Positions 11,341 to 23,740 of a stretch of 64,000 bases of DNA are shown here, one piece after another. Below the pieces are notes generated by a model, which was given only the letters and a program-made list of their open reading frames with translations, did no database searches and was not told where the DNA came from. The stretch comes from Acanthochlamys bracteata (Eukaryota; Streptophyta; Magnoliopsida; Pandanales; Velloziaceae). Both the position numbers and the translations under genes were made by a program. Every line of letters starts with the position of its first letter. Position 1 is the stretch's first letter. The stretch lies in the NCBI GenBank assembly GCA_019914995.1, contig CM034136.1, forward strand, positions 5,099,270 to 5,163,269, given 5' to 3'.

Positions 11341-14300
11341 TTATGTCGTGTGTTTTGTTGGTCCCAGGGATAGATCATATGCTGTGATCGAATGAGGTGC
11401 CACTAAAACGTTCATCTCAGAGCCAGCGTTTCCAAGCGAATTACCAACAGGAACAACCTGTATGTTCAAGGAATCACAAGACCTATTACTTAATGACTTT
11501 CTTCAATTAAGCAAAGATTCTATATTTTCCAAACATAACCTGTATGTTCAAGGAATCACAAGGCCCATTACTTAATGACTATCTTCAATTAAACAAAGAA
11601 ACTATATTTCCCAAACATGTGATGTCGGATTATACTGCTATCTTAAACTGAGGAATATTGATCCAGGCATACCTTATTGGGTTCACTGAAGGAGTTTTCA
11701 TCCTTTACATCTGAAGAAGTGAGGACTGCAACTGTCGACCCTACAGAATTAATGCTGTTTTGCAACCCCGAAACAGCAATGCTAAGGCTAATGTTGTTGC
11801 TCCCAAAATTGACAACCTGCATTCGAGATGTGGTGATTAAAGGTTAATAAGGGTCAAGTCTCAAGAGAGAAAATTACCAGGCAGACTTAAGCATCACCTT
11901 AAAGAAAGAGAAGAATCACAGACGTTACTATCCTACTTACACGGCTACAAAATTTAATCAAGCATAGAATAATATGAGTTGACTGGGCCGGTTAAAACTA
12001 TGTAAAATGAAACAAAATTGAGCATAATCACATAGATGTCAAAAGTATGATAATGTATGAAAGCAACAGTTGGAGGCTCATTTATACTTGTCCATTTGAT
12101 ATGTTGATGCAGATTGGTCTTAGCCATCAGTATCGACTTGATGTACTCATTGTTGCAATATCTTGTGTTAACTTTATGACAGTCCTAAATTTCAGTTTCA
12201 TATTTCTTCAGTTATACACTTAATTATCCAGAGCGGATCGATTGATCGTTCCAAGAAGTATCAAACACGGATATCTATTAAGGGCTCACAAAGACAAAAC
12301 CTTTATTTTCAGAAAGCTGCTACCATCTTCTGGATTCACCCAGGTGATTGCAGAGGCAACTACAGAAGATGAATTGGTTTGGATAGTTGTGGGATGAAAA
12401 ACAGCACCACTTGACTCCTTGAAGAAATGCTGCATCCAGTAGCTTGGAGTTCCATAATGCTGCCATGAGTTAAAGACTATAGCGTCGGGGTTCCACCTTC
12501 ATCATTACATAAATTGGTTAGTGCTTTCAGAATGATACAATTTATTCTCCTCGCAAACTGCATGCTATGCCCTTGAGCTGATGCAATTTGCAAGCAAGCA
12601 AGAAACACAACAATGAACAGGTGAAAAATCACAAAATTGATGGTGATCATATACCGGCGATCATTGGCATTGACAAAAAGTGGTGCATAGCTCACCATCT
12701 CTATGACATCACTGCAAAAAGAAGCAGAAAAGTTTCAGCGTTGAAGGTTCAGACAAATAAAGTTCTGATTATGTGAAAAAAGTATGAGAGTTTCTTTTAA
12801 CACAAAAATTGGAGAAGTATTCACTATTACATCTAGGAGGAATGGCAAGATATGGACCTGTTCTTTTCCAGGCCAATAAGAAAAGCAGCTTCCCCTAATG
12901 CTGCCAAAAGGCTTCCTTGTCCAGCATCAGACTCAGTAGTCACAGCATATTCACTAACAAAAGCCTGCAGGTAGATTACAAGACATCAAAGCTCTAACTA
13001 CCAATATATATCAAAATACCTGATCTAGTCCAGCAACTTGACAATTACAAACAAAAGACCCTACAACTTATATGACCTTTGGTCCTGTACGAGATGTCTT
13101 GTCAAACTGATGAGTCCTTGAAAACATGTCATTTGCAGAGGTGTAAATCTATAGAAGCAAATGGAAGCATTAGTTAACTCTTTAGTCACTGAAACAGATT
13201 TGAGGATCTCCAGTGCTACCAGGTCATATGTTATTTTGTTATAGGAGTAATTTAGAAATTCTTACATGAAAATCATAAAGATCGGCCGGATGATCCAAAG
13301 GTCCGGAGGATCCATCACAATTGGAAACAATTTTGACGTCTGGATATGCAGCTTTTATGGCATAGTAGAACTTGAGGTAGTTCCCTATCAAATGAAATTG
13401 TTGAGAAACATTTGAAACACTTAGAAATATAAACAGCTGACCACACCTAATGGGATGAGGCTTGGTTGTTGTTGTTGCAGTGAAAACTTTAACTTTTTAT
13501 CCATCCACTATAGAGCTAACTTGCGATAGAACTTAGCTGCATACTGTCTAGAAAAGAGTATTCTAGTAGGAGAACTTACTTAGTAAAGTCATCTACATTT
13601 TGAGAACATGTCCACTGAGAATTGATTAATAACAGATCAATTTCATTTCAGGAAACAAAATTTAACAATGAAAAATGAAGAGAATGAGAGGGCAAATCAT
13701 AACGTGAGAAACTGAAGCTGCACCAATACATTTCAACTAAGTCTACTACAGCCCAAGACCAAAAGTTCAAAAATTGTAAGGTTGGGAGGCTCTAATCCAT
13801 AAATGAAGCAAAGCAACAACTGAGTACATACATTTAAAATAGGAACTAGGTAAACCTGAAATTCTAGCTAGGTAGCTTTTTGCTAGTAGAAACCTTATTC
13901 AGATGGGGGAGATTAAAGCATATCAGCTTGGTTTGTTACATGCACATAACAAACAGGTTGCTGATGATCTAATATGCCCCCCATACAGATACACGCCCCA
14001 TGCAGATTTGAAAAGCCAAATAAATTTCCCTCATCTAGTCAATCCAACTAAGTGGATAGAACTTTACAATTTTTTTTTGCTGTTGTTTCAAGTTATAAGC
14101 ACACTTCATAAGAAATTTCTCTTCCATATTTATCTACTCTGTCACGAAAATCTACCAAATTGTAACAGCTTTTCGTAAACTCACCTCGATAATATGGCTT
14201 CCCGCAGTCTTCATTTCCGATTGCCATATAATTTAATTCGAAAGGTTCCGGGTGTCCCATTTTTGCACGAACAGAACCCCATGTTGAATTTGGACTACCT

Positions 14301-17300
14301 CTGGCAAATTCAATGCTGTCGAGAGCATCCTAACAAAAAAAAAAAAAGGTTACATAGTAAGATACAAGGTTATATGCTGATCAAATTATAGGCACACAAC
14401 ATTTATTAGCAATTATACGCCCAGGGAGACCAAGCTCTCTGCGAATGGTGCATATTGAATATATAGGTCCAAGAAGCATAGAGACAGTTATACTGCATCC
14501 TCTTTCAAGGAGTAAGAAAGTAAGAAACCAAATATCATCTAACCACATTCTTATCACCTGATTACATTCCCGAATACTATATCATGTTTTAACCATCCAG
14601 AGTGCCATCAGACAAGACTAACAAGAAAGTAGACAATTTACTCGTGATTCATGGTCTACTGACACAACTGACATCTTCCAAATTTTGGAAAGTCATAATC
14701 CACTCACTAAAATAAAAGAAGGCTTCGATGGTTTTTAATATGGAAATTGCTAATTTGGCAAGGGCAAGAGGCCTCAAACTGATTCAAGATGGAGGTGTAA
14801 GGACCTCGTTGGGTGTGGGGAGTTGTGCAACCATGTTTAACCAAATCCATTTACCTCAAAATTGAAATAGATATGGCCATTATCTGCCTTAACGAACCGA
14901 ATTACTCTGTCAACAGGTATAGCTTATTATAAACGGTCTAACAACATGCTGCCAAATACAAACAAACCATTTATAAAGGGAAGCAAAAAAATTTCAGTAA
15001 TTTAAGTACTATTGCTTCTTATTGTAGATCCATGATTCCAACACTATGAGAAGCACAACTTACAAGTACGTAAATATAAAAAGAAATGAGCTATTTGAAG
15101 TTAAAATCTCTTGTTTCCGAGGGTAAATTGGTAGAAAATTAAAAAGTAGAAGCTACCTGAAAGTATTATAAAATGATGTAATAACTGATAAATAACAAGG
15201 TTAGGACATGCCTGGACCCATGGTAAAATGGCAGAAGTATCAACTTGATCCTGGTGGCTGATTCCTGCAAATTAATAGAATCAAAGACGCCTTCTTTACA
15301 CCATTTATAATTTTTAAAGTGCACCTTGGCTTTGATAAGGAGGGGTTACCATTGTTAACTACCCACACTGGGGTGGCTCCTATATCCTCCGCAAGCTGTA
15401 TTCGTACAAAAAATTAGATTTGGAAGCATCTTATTGACGATATAAACAGTCGAAACCACTTCAACCAACAAACTCCATTGAGCTGATACTGATACATACC
15501 TGAAGAAACTCATAATAGCCAAGCCCCTCATCTGTCCAATACATCCAAACATCGCCAAAATGACCTGGTCTCTCTTCCCATGGTCCAATAGATTCTCTCC
15601 ATCTAAATGCATTTCTTAACCATTCACCTTCCACAAAACAACCACCTGAGGCGACAACAACGTAAATGCAAACATCTAAATGCAATTGTATTAAAGAAAT
15701 CAATGCCCACTGCAAGAATAAAAACATGTATGTACCAGGGAATCGAATAAATCGAGGCTTCAGATCTGCTAACATTGAAGCAAGTTCCTTCCGAAATCCA
15801 TGATCCTGAGTAATAGACAAAAGCCCAAGCTTAGGGATATCAAGGATGCATCTGCATATTTGCTTTAATGGACCAGATCATGAGCACCTTGAAAGAGCAT
15901 AAAGTTGACACTTTCCAATAAGGAGAGCAGAAAAACTAAACTAATTGCAATCCTAGATCTAGCATGCATGCATAAAATTTAAATGTTAATATAAGATGAA
16001 ATGCTTAAATCCTAAAAATTTACTTATGTTATTGGAATCACTACATGCATTTGGAAAATTGTGGACAAGACCATGTTAAAATCCTGTCTAGTTTTAATGT
16101 ACAAAGCAGATTGTGATGTTATAGACGAAAAAGATGAAATCAGAATTAGGATGTTTTATCCTCATCAATGGCTATGTAAGTTTCAAAAAGTAAATAAATA
16201 TATAAAGGAAAGAAAGAAAAGAAAAACAGGATATGAAAATTGTGATATGTTATTTCCTTGAACTTGAAGTGCATCCTCCACTAATAAGACAAATTGAATC
16301 TTTTTTTTTTCATAAGATGAAGAAATATGTACCAACGAGATTATTGAGTCTAATGCCTACTAAGCCATCCCACTACTTCATTAGGTAGTCTTTACATTTG
16401 GAAAGCTCTTATCTTCACCATAACATCAAGCATATTAGTTACTACACACACAAAAAAGACTGTTTAGGTAACACAGATGGGATGCCAAGACTAGTACCTT
16501 GTAAGTGTCCAAGGGCATGAGTGACACTTGGTCCAACCAAATAACACCACTTTTATAAGTGGTCAGCTGAAGACGTGAATTGCCATTTGTGCCTCCAGAT
16601 TCAAGCATGAACTCTACCTTTGTCCAATTAGAAACTTCGGATGTATCAGCTCTAGTCACAGTCAAGTAGTTATAAGTTATTACATCGCAAAAGCCAAAAA
16701 CCAGATGAAGCATTGTTATTGTCCAAAGAAGACAGCATTGAAATCTTGATTCCAGAAGACTTTTTAAAAGCGTTCTATTACAATAGACTCACATGAGGTT
16801 GGCAGAAGCCAGGGTTTGCAACCCATCAGAGCTCGTCAATGATATTGACAAGTTAACAGACTCCATTGACCTTACATAGAAAACCAATTGATATGTTTTC
16901 CCCTGCTCAATATTCTGTATAATGAAAATGATCATTTCAGTATTAGTTGTCTTGATGGATGAATGATGAAAACATAAACAAGTAACTATATAATATGAAA
17001 TACTGCAAGATGTAATCAGTGCAACTACATATGACTGAAAGCTTCTAATTACGTCAATTGTTTTATCACAAGAATGCTCAATGACATAGAATACCAGAAT
17101 CGCTATTCCGGTGGTTTATTGGAATAGAAAATTACAGGTTCCTACATTTCCATACCATACCCCAGTAACCTGGGTTGTAGACACCAACACCACCAGGTAG
17201 ACAGATGTTAGATCCAGAACTGCCGCATAGTACTTCCATCCTGAGTGCAACCTTATTGCGATCGAAGCATGACGTACGATCAGTTGATGCTCTTATGTAA

Positions 17301-19630
17301 GACTCATTGCCTATTATAGACCAAGGGCCAAAATTGGAAGGAGTGTTTTGCCCTCCAGCTTCAAAACCTGGTGAGAAAATAAGGTGAGCACCTTATGGCC
17401 AAGATTTCCACTTGGGTTACAAAATAACTACGTGTAGCATTACCATTTGAGATACTGGATATGCTAGTTCTAAAAACCTAGAATGATGAGTCAAATGTGG
17501 TATTTTAGAGATATGTACATGGAATGCCAACATCTATCATCTGAAAACTTAAAGGCACACATTGATTGAAAACAATTGACCACTACTAAGAAATACAACA
17601 GAAAGCATCTTCCAGAAACACTTAAAGCTAACATTACGAAGCCAGCTAGGAAGCATAAACCATTATCAGCTATAAAAAGTTAGGGCCTGTTTCAATTACA
17701 CCGAACTCCACTTCCTCCCTTCAGATTTTGAGTTCGGCCATTTCACGTGTTTCAATTGTCACTCCGAACTCTACTTCTATCAAAATTTAACTTCAAACCT
17801 CACTTCACTTGTTTCAAATGTCACTCCAAACTCTGCTTCCACTGAACTCTACTTCTACCGAACTCTATTTTCACGAAATTCAGTTTTACGAAACTCAGTT
17901 ACGTGCATTTGAAACACACCCTTAGCATCAAATAAATTTGTGGCTAATAATTAAGTCCTCCCTTTCATACAAACACAGAAAATAGCAACCGCAGATTGTA
18001 TACATTATCTTACAAGGCCATGCCAATACCATCTATAGTTGTTTATAGAATGCAAAAGAGCTATGTTGTGTTGGAACTTAATTCTACCCAGCGTACCTTG
18101 TATGCCCACAGTACCATTCCTAGCCTTCACATTAGTTTTAACAATGAAAAACAAAGTACCACCGAACTCTCTGCTTCAATCTGTAATTTTTTATGAAACC
18201 ATACTCTACTAGACCAGCACTAGTAGAGCACAAGTACATCAACCTAACTGGCATTCTATAGCCAGAAGTTTTGACTTATTCTGATAAATATACCCCTAGA
18301 GATATAGTACTCACATTCTGGTCATATGTTTATTCACCTAGAAAGAATTAATTTCACCTTAAAATATAGTTGTTCATTAGATTGCTTGTATTTTCTTGGG
18401 TTCGCTAGGGTTCTTAGTGGTTGGAACTTCTAGTTATCTTGGTAGGAATCTGACATCCATATTTCCGTCTCAGCAAAGCATTTCTTTTTCCGCAGGGTCT
18501 AATGATGTCTTTCTATGGGATCACAGGTCTTTTCATTAGCTCTTATTTGTGGTGCACAATCTTGTGGAATGTAGGTAGTGGTTATGATCGCTTCGATAGA
18601 AAAGGACTTTTGACATATGAATCCTAAAAATGAAAATAAAAATCGTCTTATATCCACAATAAGGCCATGAATTTCGATTAATCAATGAAGGATTACATAA
18701 CATAATGTAAGACTATCCGATCTTATAACCTTTTATAATATTTTCTTTATCAAATAAATCCTGAATTTAGGAAAGGATATAAGGATTTCATCGAGAACTT
18801 GCAGCATCATAAGCTAAGAGAAAAAAGAGAACAGGTATTATAGGCAAAACTTCTACGATTGAATTGAAAATGGCATAAGCCTCAGGTAATTTGAAGAAAA
18901 AACTACTGGAGGAAAAGGCAAGTTAAGACAGATACAAATTAAACTAAAAACATTAAGCATAAGAAACATTTCGTTCTCATAGATTTTTGTCACTCTAATC
19001 AAATTATAGTATTTATTTCTATGTTATGAAGCAAGCAACATAAATAATCCCTGATATGAAGCTTCTAGCATTTGGTATACCCCTATTGCTAACAAGCTCT
19101 GCCCACAAGCCTCCAGCACCAGCATGGTTGATTTCCTACACCACAAAACGGAGATACAATAACTTTCTCTTCGCAGGAAAACAAGCAAACTGACGTTCAA
19201 TGTGGAGGAAATCAAAGGAAATTAACATTATCATAATTAAACGAATTTGAAAGGCACATTGTGAATCCTCCAAAAGGGTAAAATGAACTCTTTTGGAAAG
19301 AAAGAGGGGGAAAAAAATTGTCATGTCAGTTATTTCTTCAGAATCCTGAAAGGCAGTAATTTGAATTCAATAACAATAGAAAAACAACTTACGAGTTTGT
19401 TAACAAAGAAACACATAAAACAACCGGCGCACGTAAAAGCTTACCTCAAAGAAGATGCCAAACATACGATCAGACATTTTCTTTCCCGATTGCGGTGAAG
19501 CATCGATGGCGAGCTTCGCCGTTTGATCACTCAACATCTCGGAAGCAGCAATTCCATTTAAAGCGGAGAGAAGAAGCAGCACACTAGCATAGAACATAGA
19601 GCCAGAAGACAGAACTCCTCGAGTTCCCAT
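11341..19630 (-). CDS. ASD1: Alpha-L-arabinofuranosidase, GH51 (ASD1-like)
   Basis: Seventeen exons: 19445-19630, 19081-19135, 17156-17367, 16793-16914, 16498-16651, 15736-15805, 15500-15645, 15350-15395, 15212-15264, 14185-14329, 13266-13384, 13077-13148, 12858-12964, 12655-12711, 12301-12496, 11673-11816, 11341-11457. They sum to 2001 nt, 666 residues, in frame throughout. The enzyme removes arabinofuranosyl side chains from xylan and pectic arabinan in the wall. Residues 1-29 look like a signal peptide. The carbohydrate-binding region lies in exons 3-5 ([31 protein letters not shown]). Exons 6-13 encode the TIM barrel (FIRFPGGCFVEG), with acid/base Glu388 in AIGNEDCG and nucleophile Glu465 in AFVSEYA. 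Length fits plant ASD proteins (about 675). Intron 9 appears to use a GC donor. Intron 2 carries a MITE, and the last intron a tandem duplication. Confidence 0.95.
11455..11618. repeat. 82-bp tandem duplication covering the last splice acceptor of ASD1
   Basis: Two near-identical units, about 11455-11536 and 11537-11618, both starting AACCTGTATGTTCAAGGAAT. Unit 1 overlaps the true acceptor of exon 17. Unit 2 therefore carries a decoy acceptor (cag/GTTATG) further inside the intron; reading from it would soon reach a stop. Confidence 0.85.
17683..17921. mobile_element. 239-bp MITE in ASD1 intron 2, with TTA target duplication
   Basis: Begins GGGCCTGTTTCAATT and ends TTTGAAACACACCC, whose complement GGGTGTGTTTCAAA mirrors the start. 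Direct TTA flanks lie at 17680-17682 and 17922-17924. A 3-bp TTA duplication and G-rich termini are typical of Tourist-type (PIF/Harbinger) MITEs. The inside repeats GAACTC/CACTTC motifs and holds no coding frame. Confidence 0.7.
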
Positions 19631-21423
19631 TTTCTCACCGCATAAACTCTACAAACAACAATTTGAATTGTATAAATACAAAAACCAAAAACACCACCTT
19701 CAGTTAGACAACGATCAACAAGATAAAGAATACCATAAAATCAAACACTGCAACTGAAACACCTTCCACCATACTCCTGATAAAAATAATAGAAACAAAA
19801 CACAAGCACAACAAGAATTCCAAGTCCCATAAGCTAAAAGAAATCATTAACTCTACAACTCATTAATTAATAAAACTTCATTAATTCCACAGCTCACCAG
19901 TGAACAGTTGATTGGAATATGTTCGTTGAAAAGTTTGCAGGGGTTAAGCTGGGTTTTATAGAATGAAAAATCTGGAGAGAGAGAGAGAGGGGTGAAGTGT
20001 TGGAATGGGTTACCTTGGAGTCATGCGGGGTTCATGGTTGCATAGTATCGAAGAAAACAATGACTGATGTTGTTCCGATGGATGAAATATCAACTGTTGG
20101 ATTTTAATCGGACGTCTGAAATGTGACGCTCGCACGCTGGTGTTCTGCACCGGGTTTCCTCGCTTGCAAGCGCCGTGGATATGAGCGGGTCCCACTGACG
20201 ATTTACAATTTCTACTGCACTGACAATGATGTTTGTGTGTGAGTCGCTTATACATAGTTTTGTTACAGTGTGTGCCTGAAAGATTGACGGTAAAGATTTC
20301 CATTTTGCTAATGAAATGAGATGGACGGATCCGATTATAACGAATGGAGTTAATAGAGATTAGATAGGGTAAAGATAAGGTTGATTTTGGATAAACAGCA
20401 ATGGCCCACGAAACCCAGAAGCCCACAGTCCAAAAAAGAGACGCACCGAAAAGTTATTCTATAAATTGCGTAGAAAAATATGCAAATATTTTTGGTGTTA
20501 CCTATGAATAAATTTTTCACGCAAGAAATTTTTGTTCATTCACTAGTAGGAATGTAGGATAACGAATTTTTTAGTGTTAATAATCTGTTTTAGACATGTT
20601 TTGCTAGCAATATGTCCAACAACGACATAACATAAGCTAATCAAGTTATCCAAATATTTAGAATTCCCCTCAACGGCAAGCATGAAACATCAAGAGTAAA
20701 GAGAGACCAACAAACAAATTTATTCTTGCAAGTTTTTCCTTGCTTGTATTGTGAGCAATGTAGCTGTAGTTCCAATAGGCTAAGGTTTCTCTTAGACAAA
20801 AATACATCAAATTGTTTTGTAATGCCTTACAAGCCAAACTGCAGCAAACAATTCATGCGGCCTTACTTTCCTTTCTGTTGGACCGGTCCCCATATCAAAA
20901 CAATTTGCTAACTTTTAATAAGTTAATATCTTTCGTATATCAATATATGTAGACACAATATGAAACTATAAATAGCTTATATCGTTAAACCTACCAAATT
21001 ATGACCCAATTCGAAATTCCGTACCAAATGCTGGTCCACCTATCATGTTAATTCATTTATTTTTATTTTGGTATTATTTTCAATAGCAATAGTTAATAAT
21101 TTGGACATAATCTAATATAGAGGTCTAGTACTTCTCCGAGAACTTTATGTTCCATTTTCAGGTAATCTTGAAATGCGCTATACTAGTGGATTCTTGTAGC
21201 TGTTGGAGGGAAAAAAAAAGGCATAGAGTTTGTGCATAGGATTGTGGATGGTGCTACATGGACCATTAGCTAAGTTCCTTTTTATGGGCCTCTAGGTCAC
21301 TTTTGGATACCTCAACCATGGGTAGTCTTAGCAGTAGGTTGCCATCCAGTTTTCTCAAATGCCTTCCCGGGTTCTCAGTGTAAGAATGCCGGTTTCCATC
21401 GGTTGAAATATATATATATATAT
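19631..21423. other. ASD1 promoter side and spacer
   Basis: Upstream sequence of ASD1 with no supported gene. A 138-codon frame on the minus strand at 20010-20426 has no recognisable domain. A TA microsatellite at about 21408-21423 borders the MITE that follows. Confidence 0.5.
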
Positions 21424-21825
21424 GGGATAGGATATAAGTACTCTATGTGCTATATGTACTCTATCAGTTTCTCCGGCTATATTTAGCCGGAGAGACCTCT
21501 AAATCCGATTTTAACCGTTGGATAAGTAGAACTATGAGTTGCAAACATGCATACAAATTTTCACTTCAATCGGACAAAAAATCGACCTCCATCCGGCAAC
21601 TTGATTAAGATGACTCAAATAGTAAAAATTGACAAAATATATATTTTTAACTTTTGAGTCATTTTGATCAAGTGGCCGGATTGTCCGATTGAATTGAAAT
21701 TTGGTAAGCATGTTTGCAACTCATAGCTCTACTTATCCAACGATGACGATCGGATTTGGAAGTCTCTCCGGCCAAATATGGCCGGAGAAACCGATGGAGT
21801 GCATATAGCACATGAAGTGCCTATA

Positions 21826-21829
<4 letters not shown>
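21424..21829. mobile_element. Hairpin MITE, copy 1 (about 406 bp, long inverted repeat)
   Basis: Starts GGGATAGGATATAAGTACTC and is palindromic over almost its whole length: the right arm (AGTCTCTCCGGCCAAATATG, then GCATATAGCAC and GTGCCTATATC) mirrors the left. Each arm carries its own small palindrome, CTCCGGC...GCCGGAG. It sits inside TA repeats, and its last bases have merged into the right-hand TA tract. Copy 2 lies at 25566-25972. No coding capacity. Confidence 0.8.
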
Positions 21830-21863
<34 letters not shown>

Positions 21864-21953
21864 CCAAATTTAGTTGAAGGGTGAAACATAAGTATGATTT
21901 TCATGATTTATTCTTAATATTTAACTCAACTAACGAAAATTTAACTCAATAAA

Positions 21954-22635
21954 TGTTAGGCCTCTAAGTTAGATTAGACCAAGATTAGTAAGAGACAGGC
22001 CTAGAGACGATGCTCAATTGAAAAGTAAATTAATTAATTTGAAGGTGGCTAGCAACTTGTCTTAAGCTCTTGACTTAATGGGCTTAAAAAACTCATGCTC
22101 TTGAATAGTCTTATATTAGTTAGATGATGGAATGAGCATGTACTTATATATAAAAGTTGCTAACTTCTAAATGCTTGGCTAATTATTTTAACTTAAAAAT
22201 CTGATTCTACAATTGGTATGAGATTTTCGTATGGTGTAGCCACTCAGTGTTTTACTAGGGAAGAGATTGTTGGGCTTCTAAGTTGAATTAGGTCCGAATT
22301 TTGCAGCGTAAGGGCCAATCATTTTTATTTGAAAATTCGATTCTATAATTGATATTAGAGTTCGGTTGAGTATAGCCATTCAATATTTTGCTATTGAAAA
22401 AATTATTGGACATTCAATTTAGATTAGCTCCGAATTAGTAACGTCAGGGTCAACTTGAAAGTGAGCCAATAATTCACCTTAAATTGAACCAAGTAAATCC
22501 TCTTTTGTGGGTTTAACAATTCATGTCTTTAATAGTACAATATTAACTGAATGTTGTAATAGATATGTATATGTGTGAAAGATGCTAACTCTTAACTAAT
22601 TGGCTAATTATATTAGCTTAGAATTCGATCCTATA
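21954..22635 (+). mobile_element. TRIM-like LTR retrotransposon remnant with three LTR-like blocks
   Basis: Three related blocks: 21954-22211 (TGTTAGGCCTCTAAG to GATTCTACA), 22268-22347 (TGTTGGGCTTCTAAG to GATTCTATA, internally deleted) and 22404-22635 (TTATTGGACATTC to GATCCTATA). The first begins TG and ends CA. After blocks 1 and 2 come ATTGGTATGAGA and ATTGATATTAGAG, which look like worn copies of the initiator-Met-tRNA binding site (TGGTATCAGAGC). Only about 56 bp separates successive blocks, so there is no room for gag-pol. This fits a TRIM element with a tandem extra LTR. Confidence 0.6.
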
Positions 22636-23740
22636 ATACACCATATGAATTGTTAATAAATCTGGCTAAAATAAATGAAAATAGATGGCCAAACGAGAGT
22701 TACTTTATACGGTACCTACATGTAATGGATGACATATGCCAAATTGAACTTTGTCAGAGTGAACTTTCATAACTTGCTTTGAAGGTTTTTCTAGCCCTCT
22801 GAGTCTGCGAACATTAATGAGTATATGTTAAGTAGAAAATCAATGATAAAAGAAGATTTATGTATATATAAATTCTTTAATGTCTTCTTGGATGACTAAT
22901 TAATTGCAACCATTATCTTCAAAACACCTAATCCATGAAGTTCGTCACCTGACATCTCTAATTTTGTCAATTATTAATCAATCTCAAATTAGAGCCAAGT
23001 CAAAAGAACAACACACAACCCACCTACAAGTTCTTTCTCATGTCTTTATCAATAACCCACAATTTTGAAAAAACAAAATAAAATTGTAATACATCATGAA
23101 TCAGCATTTCAAATACTTATTTACACTTGTTCAAACAGATATATAGTTGTTCTTATCTAGTGAATCTCCTACTAAACAGAATTAAGGTTTGGGTTCTCTT
23201 TGAGCAGGTAATCAACTCTAAAAAACCAGCAACCTAGAACAATCCAAAGTCAGGAGTAATTATTTCCTGTTTATTGGAGACATCAGTAATAAGTCGGGAG
23301 TAAAATCTCGAAATTTTGTTTGTTTGTATTGAAAAGTGGGTAGCTAGTTTGGAAGATTTTATGTCAATTTTTTTCTGCATATTATATTATCTCTACTCCA
23401 AACGCCTGGACCATTAATTTATTTGATTAAACTCAAACAAAGTGTAGAAATTCTCCTAGAACCAATAACCAAGATCAACACTAGTAGGAAAAACAACAGA
23501 TAGACATATATAAGATAACCATACCATTCATGATATCACCATTTTGGTTTCTTTATGGGACCAAAGCAAAGAACAGCTATTAAGCACATTACATGCATTA
23601 CTTCATTCCACTTTTCTACTTTTTTACCCTCTTTATTCCATCTCTCAAAACCTCGCACACAACCTTTCCCTTTTCACACCAATTCCAATACTAACCCATT
23701 ACATAGAAAAAACAACATTCATCTTGAAGAAAAAACAACC
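22636..23740. other. Spacer and promoter of the kinase gene
   Basis: AT-rich, no supported gene up to the TATA box at 23507. An ATG at 23555 opens the kinase frame 62 codons early, but the added residues are low-complexity and unlike the family. Confidence 0.5.
23507..23514 (+). promoter_or_regulatory. TATA box of the intronless kinase gene
   Basis: TATATAAG, 234 nt upstream of the chosen ATG at 23741, implying a 5' UTR of about 200 nt. Confidence 0.5.

Noticed and set aside
20010..20426. 138-codon minus frame upstream of ASD1
   Set aside because: No recognisable domain, odd composition, sits in the promoter side of ASD1.
23555..23740. N-terminal extension of the kinase from the ATG at 23555
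   Set aside because: Adds 62 low-complexity residues absent from the family; ACCATGG at 23741 is a better start, so this is treated as 5' UTR.
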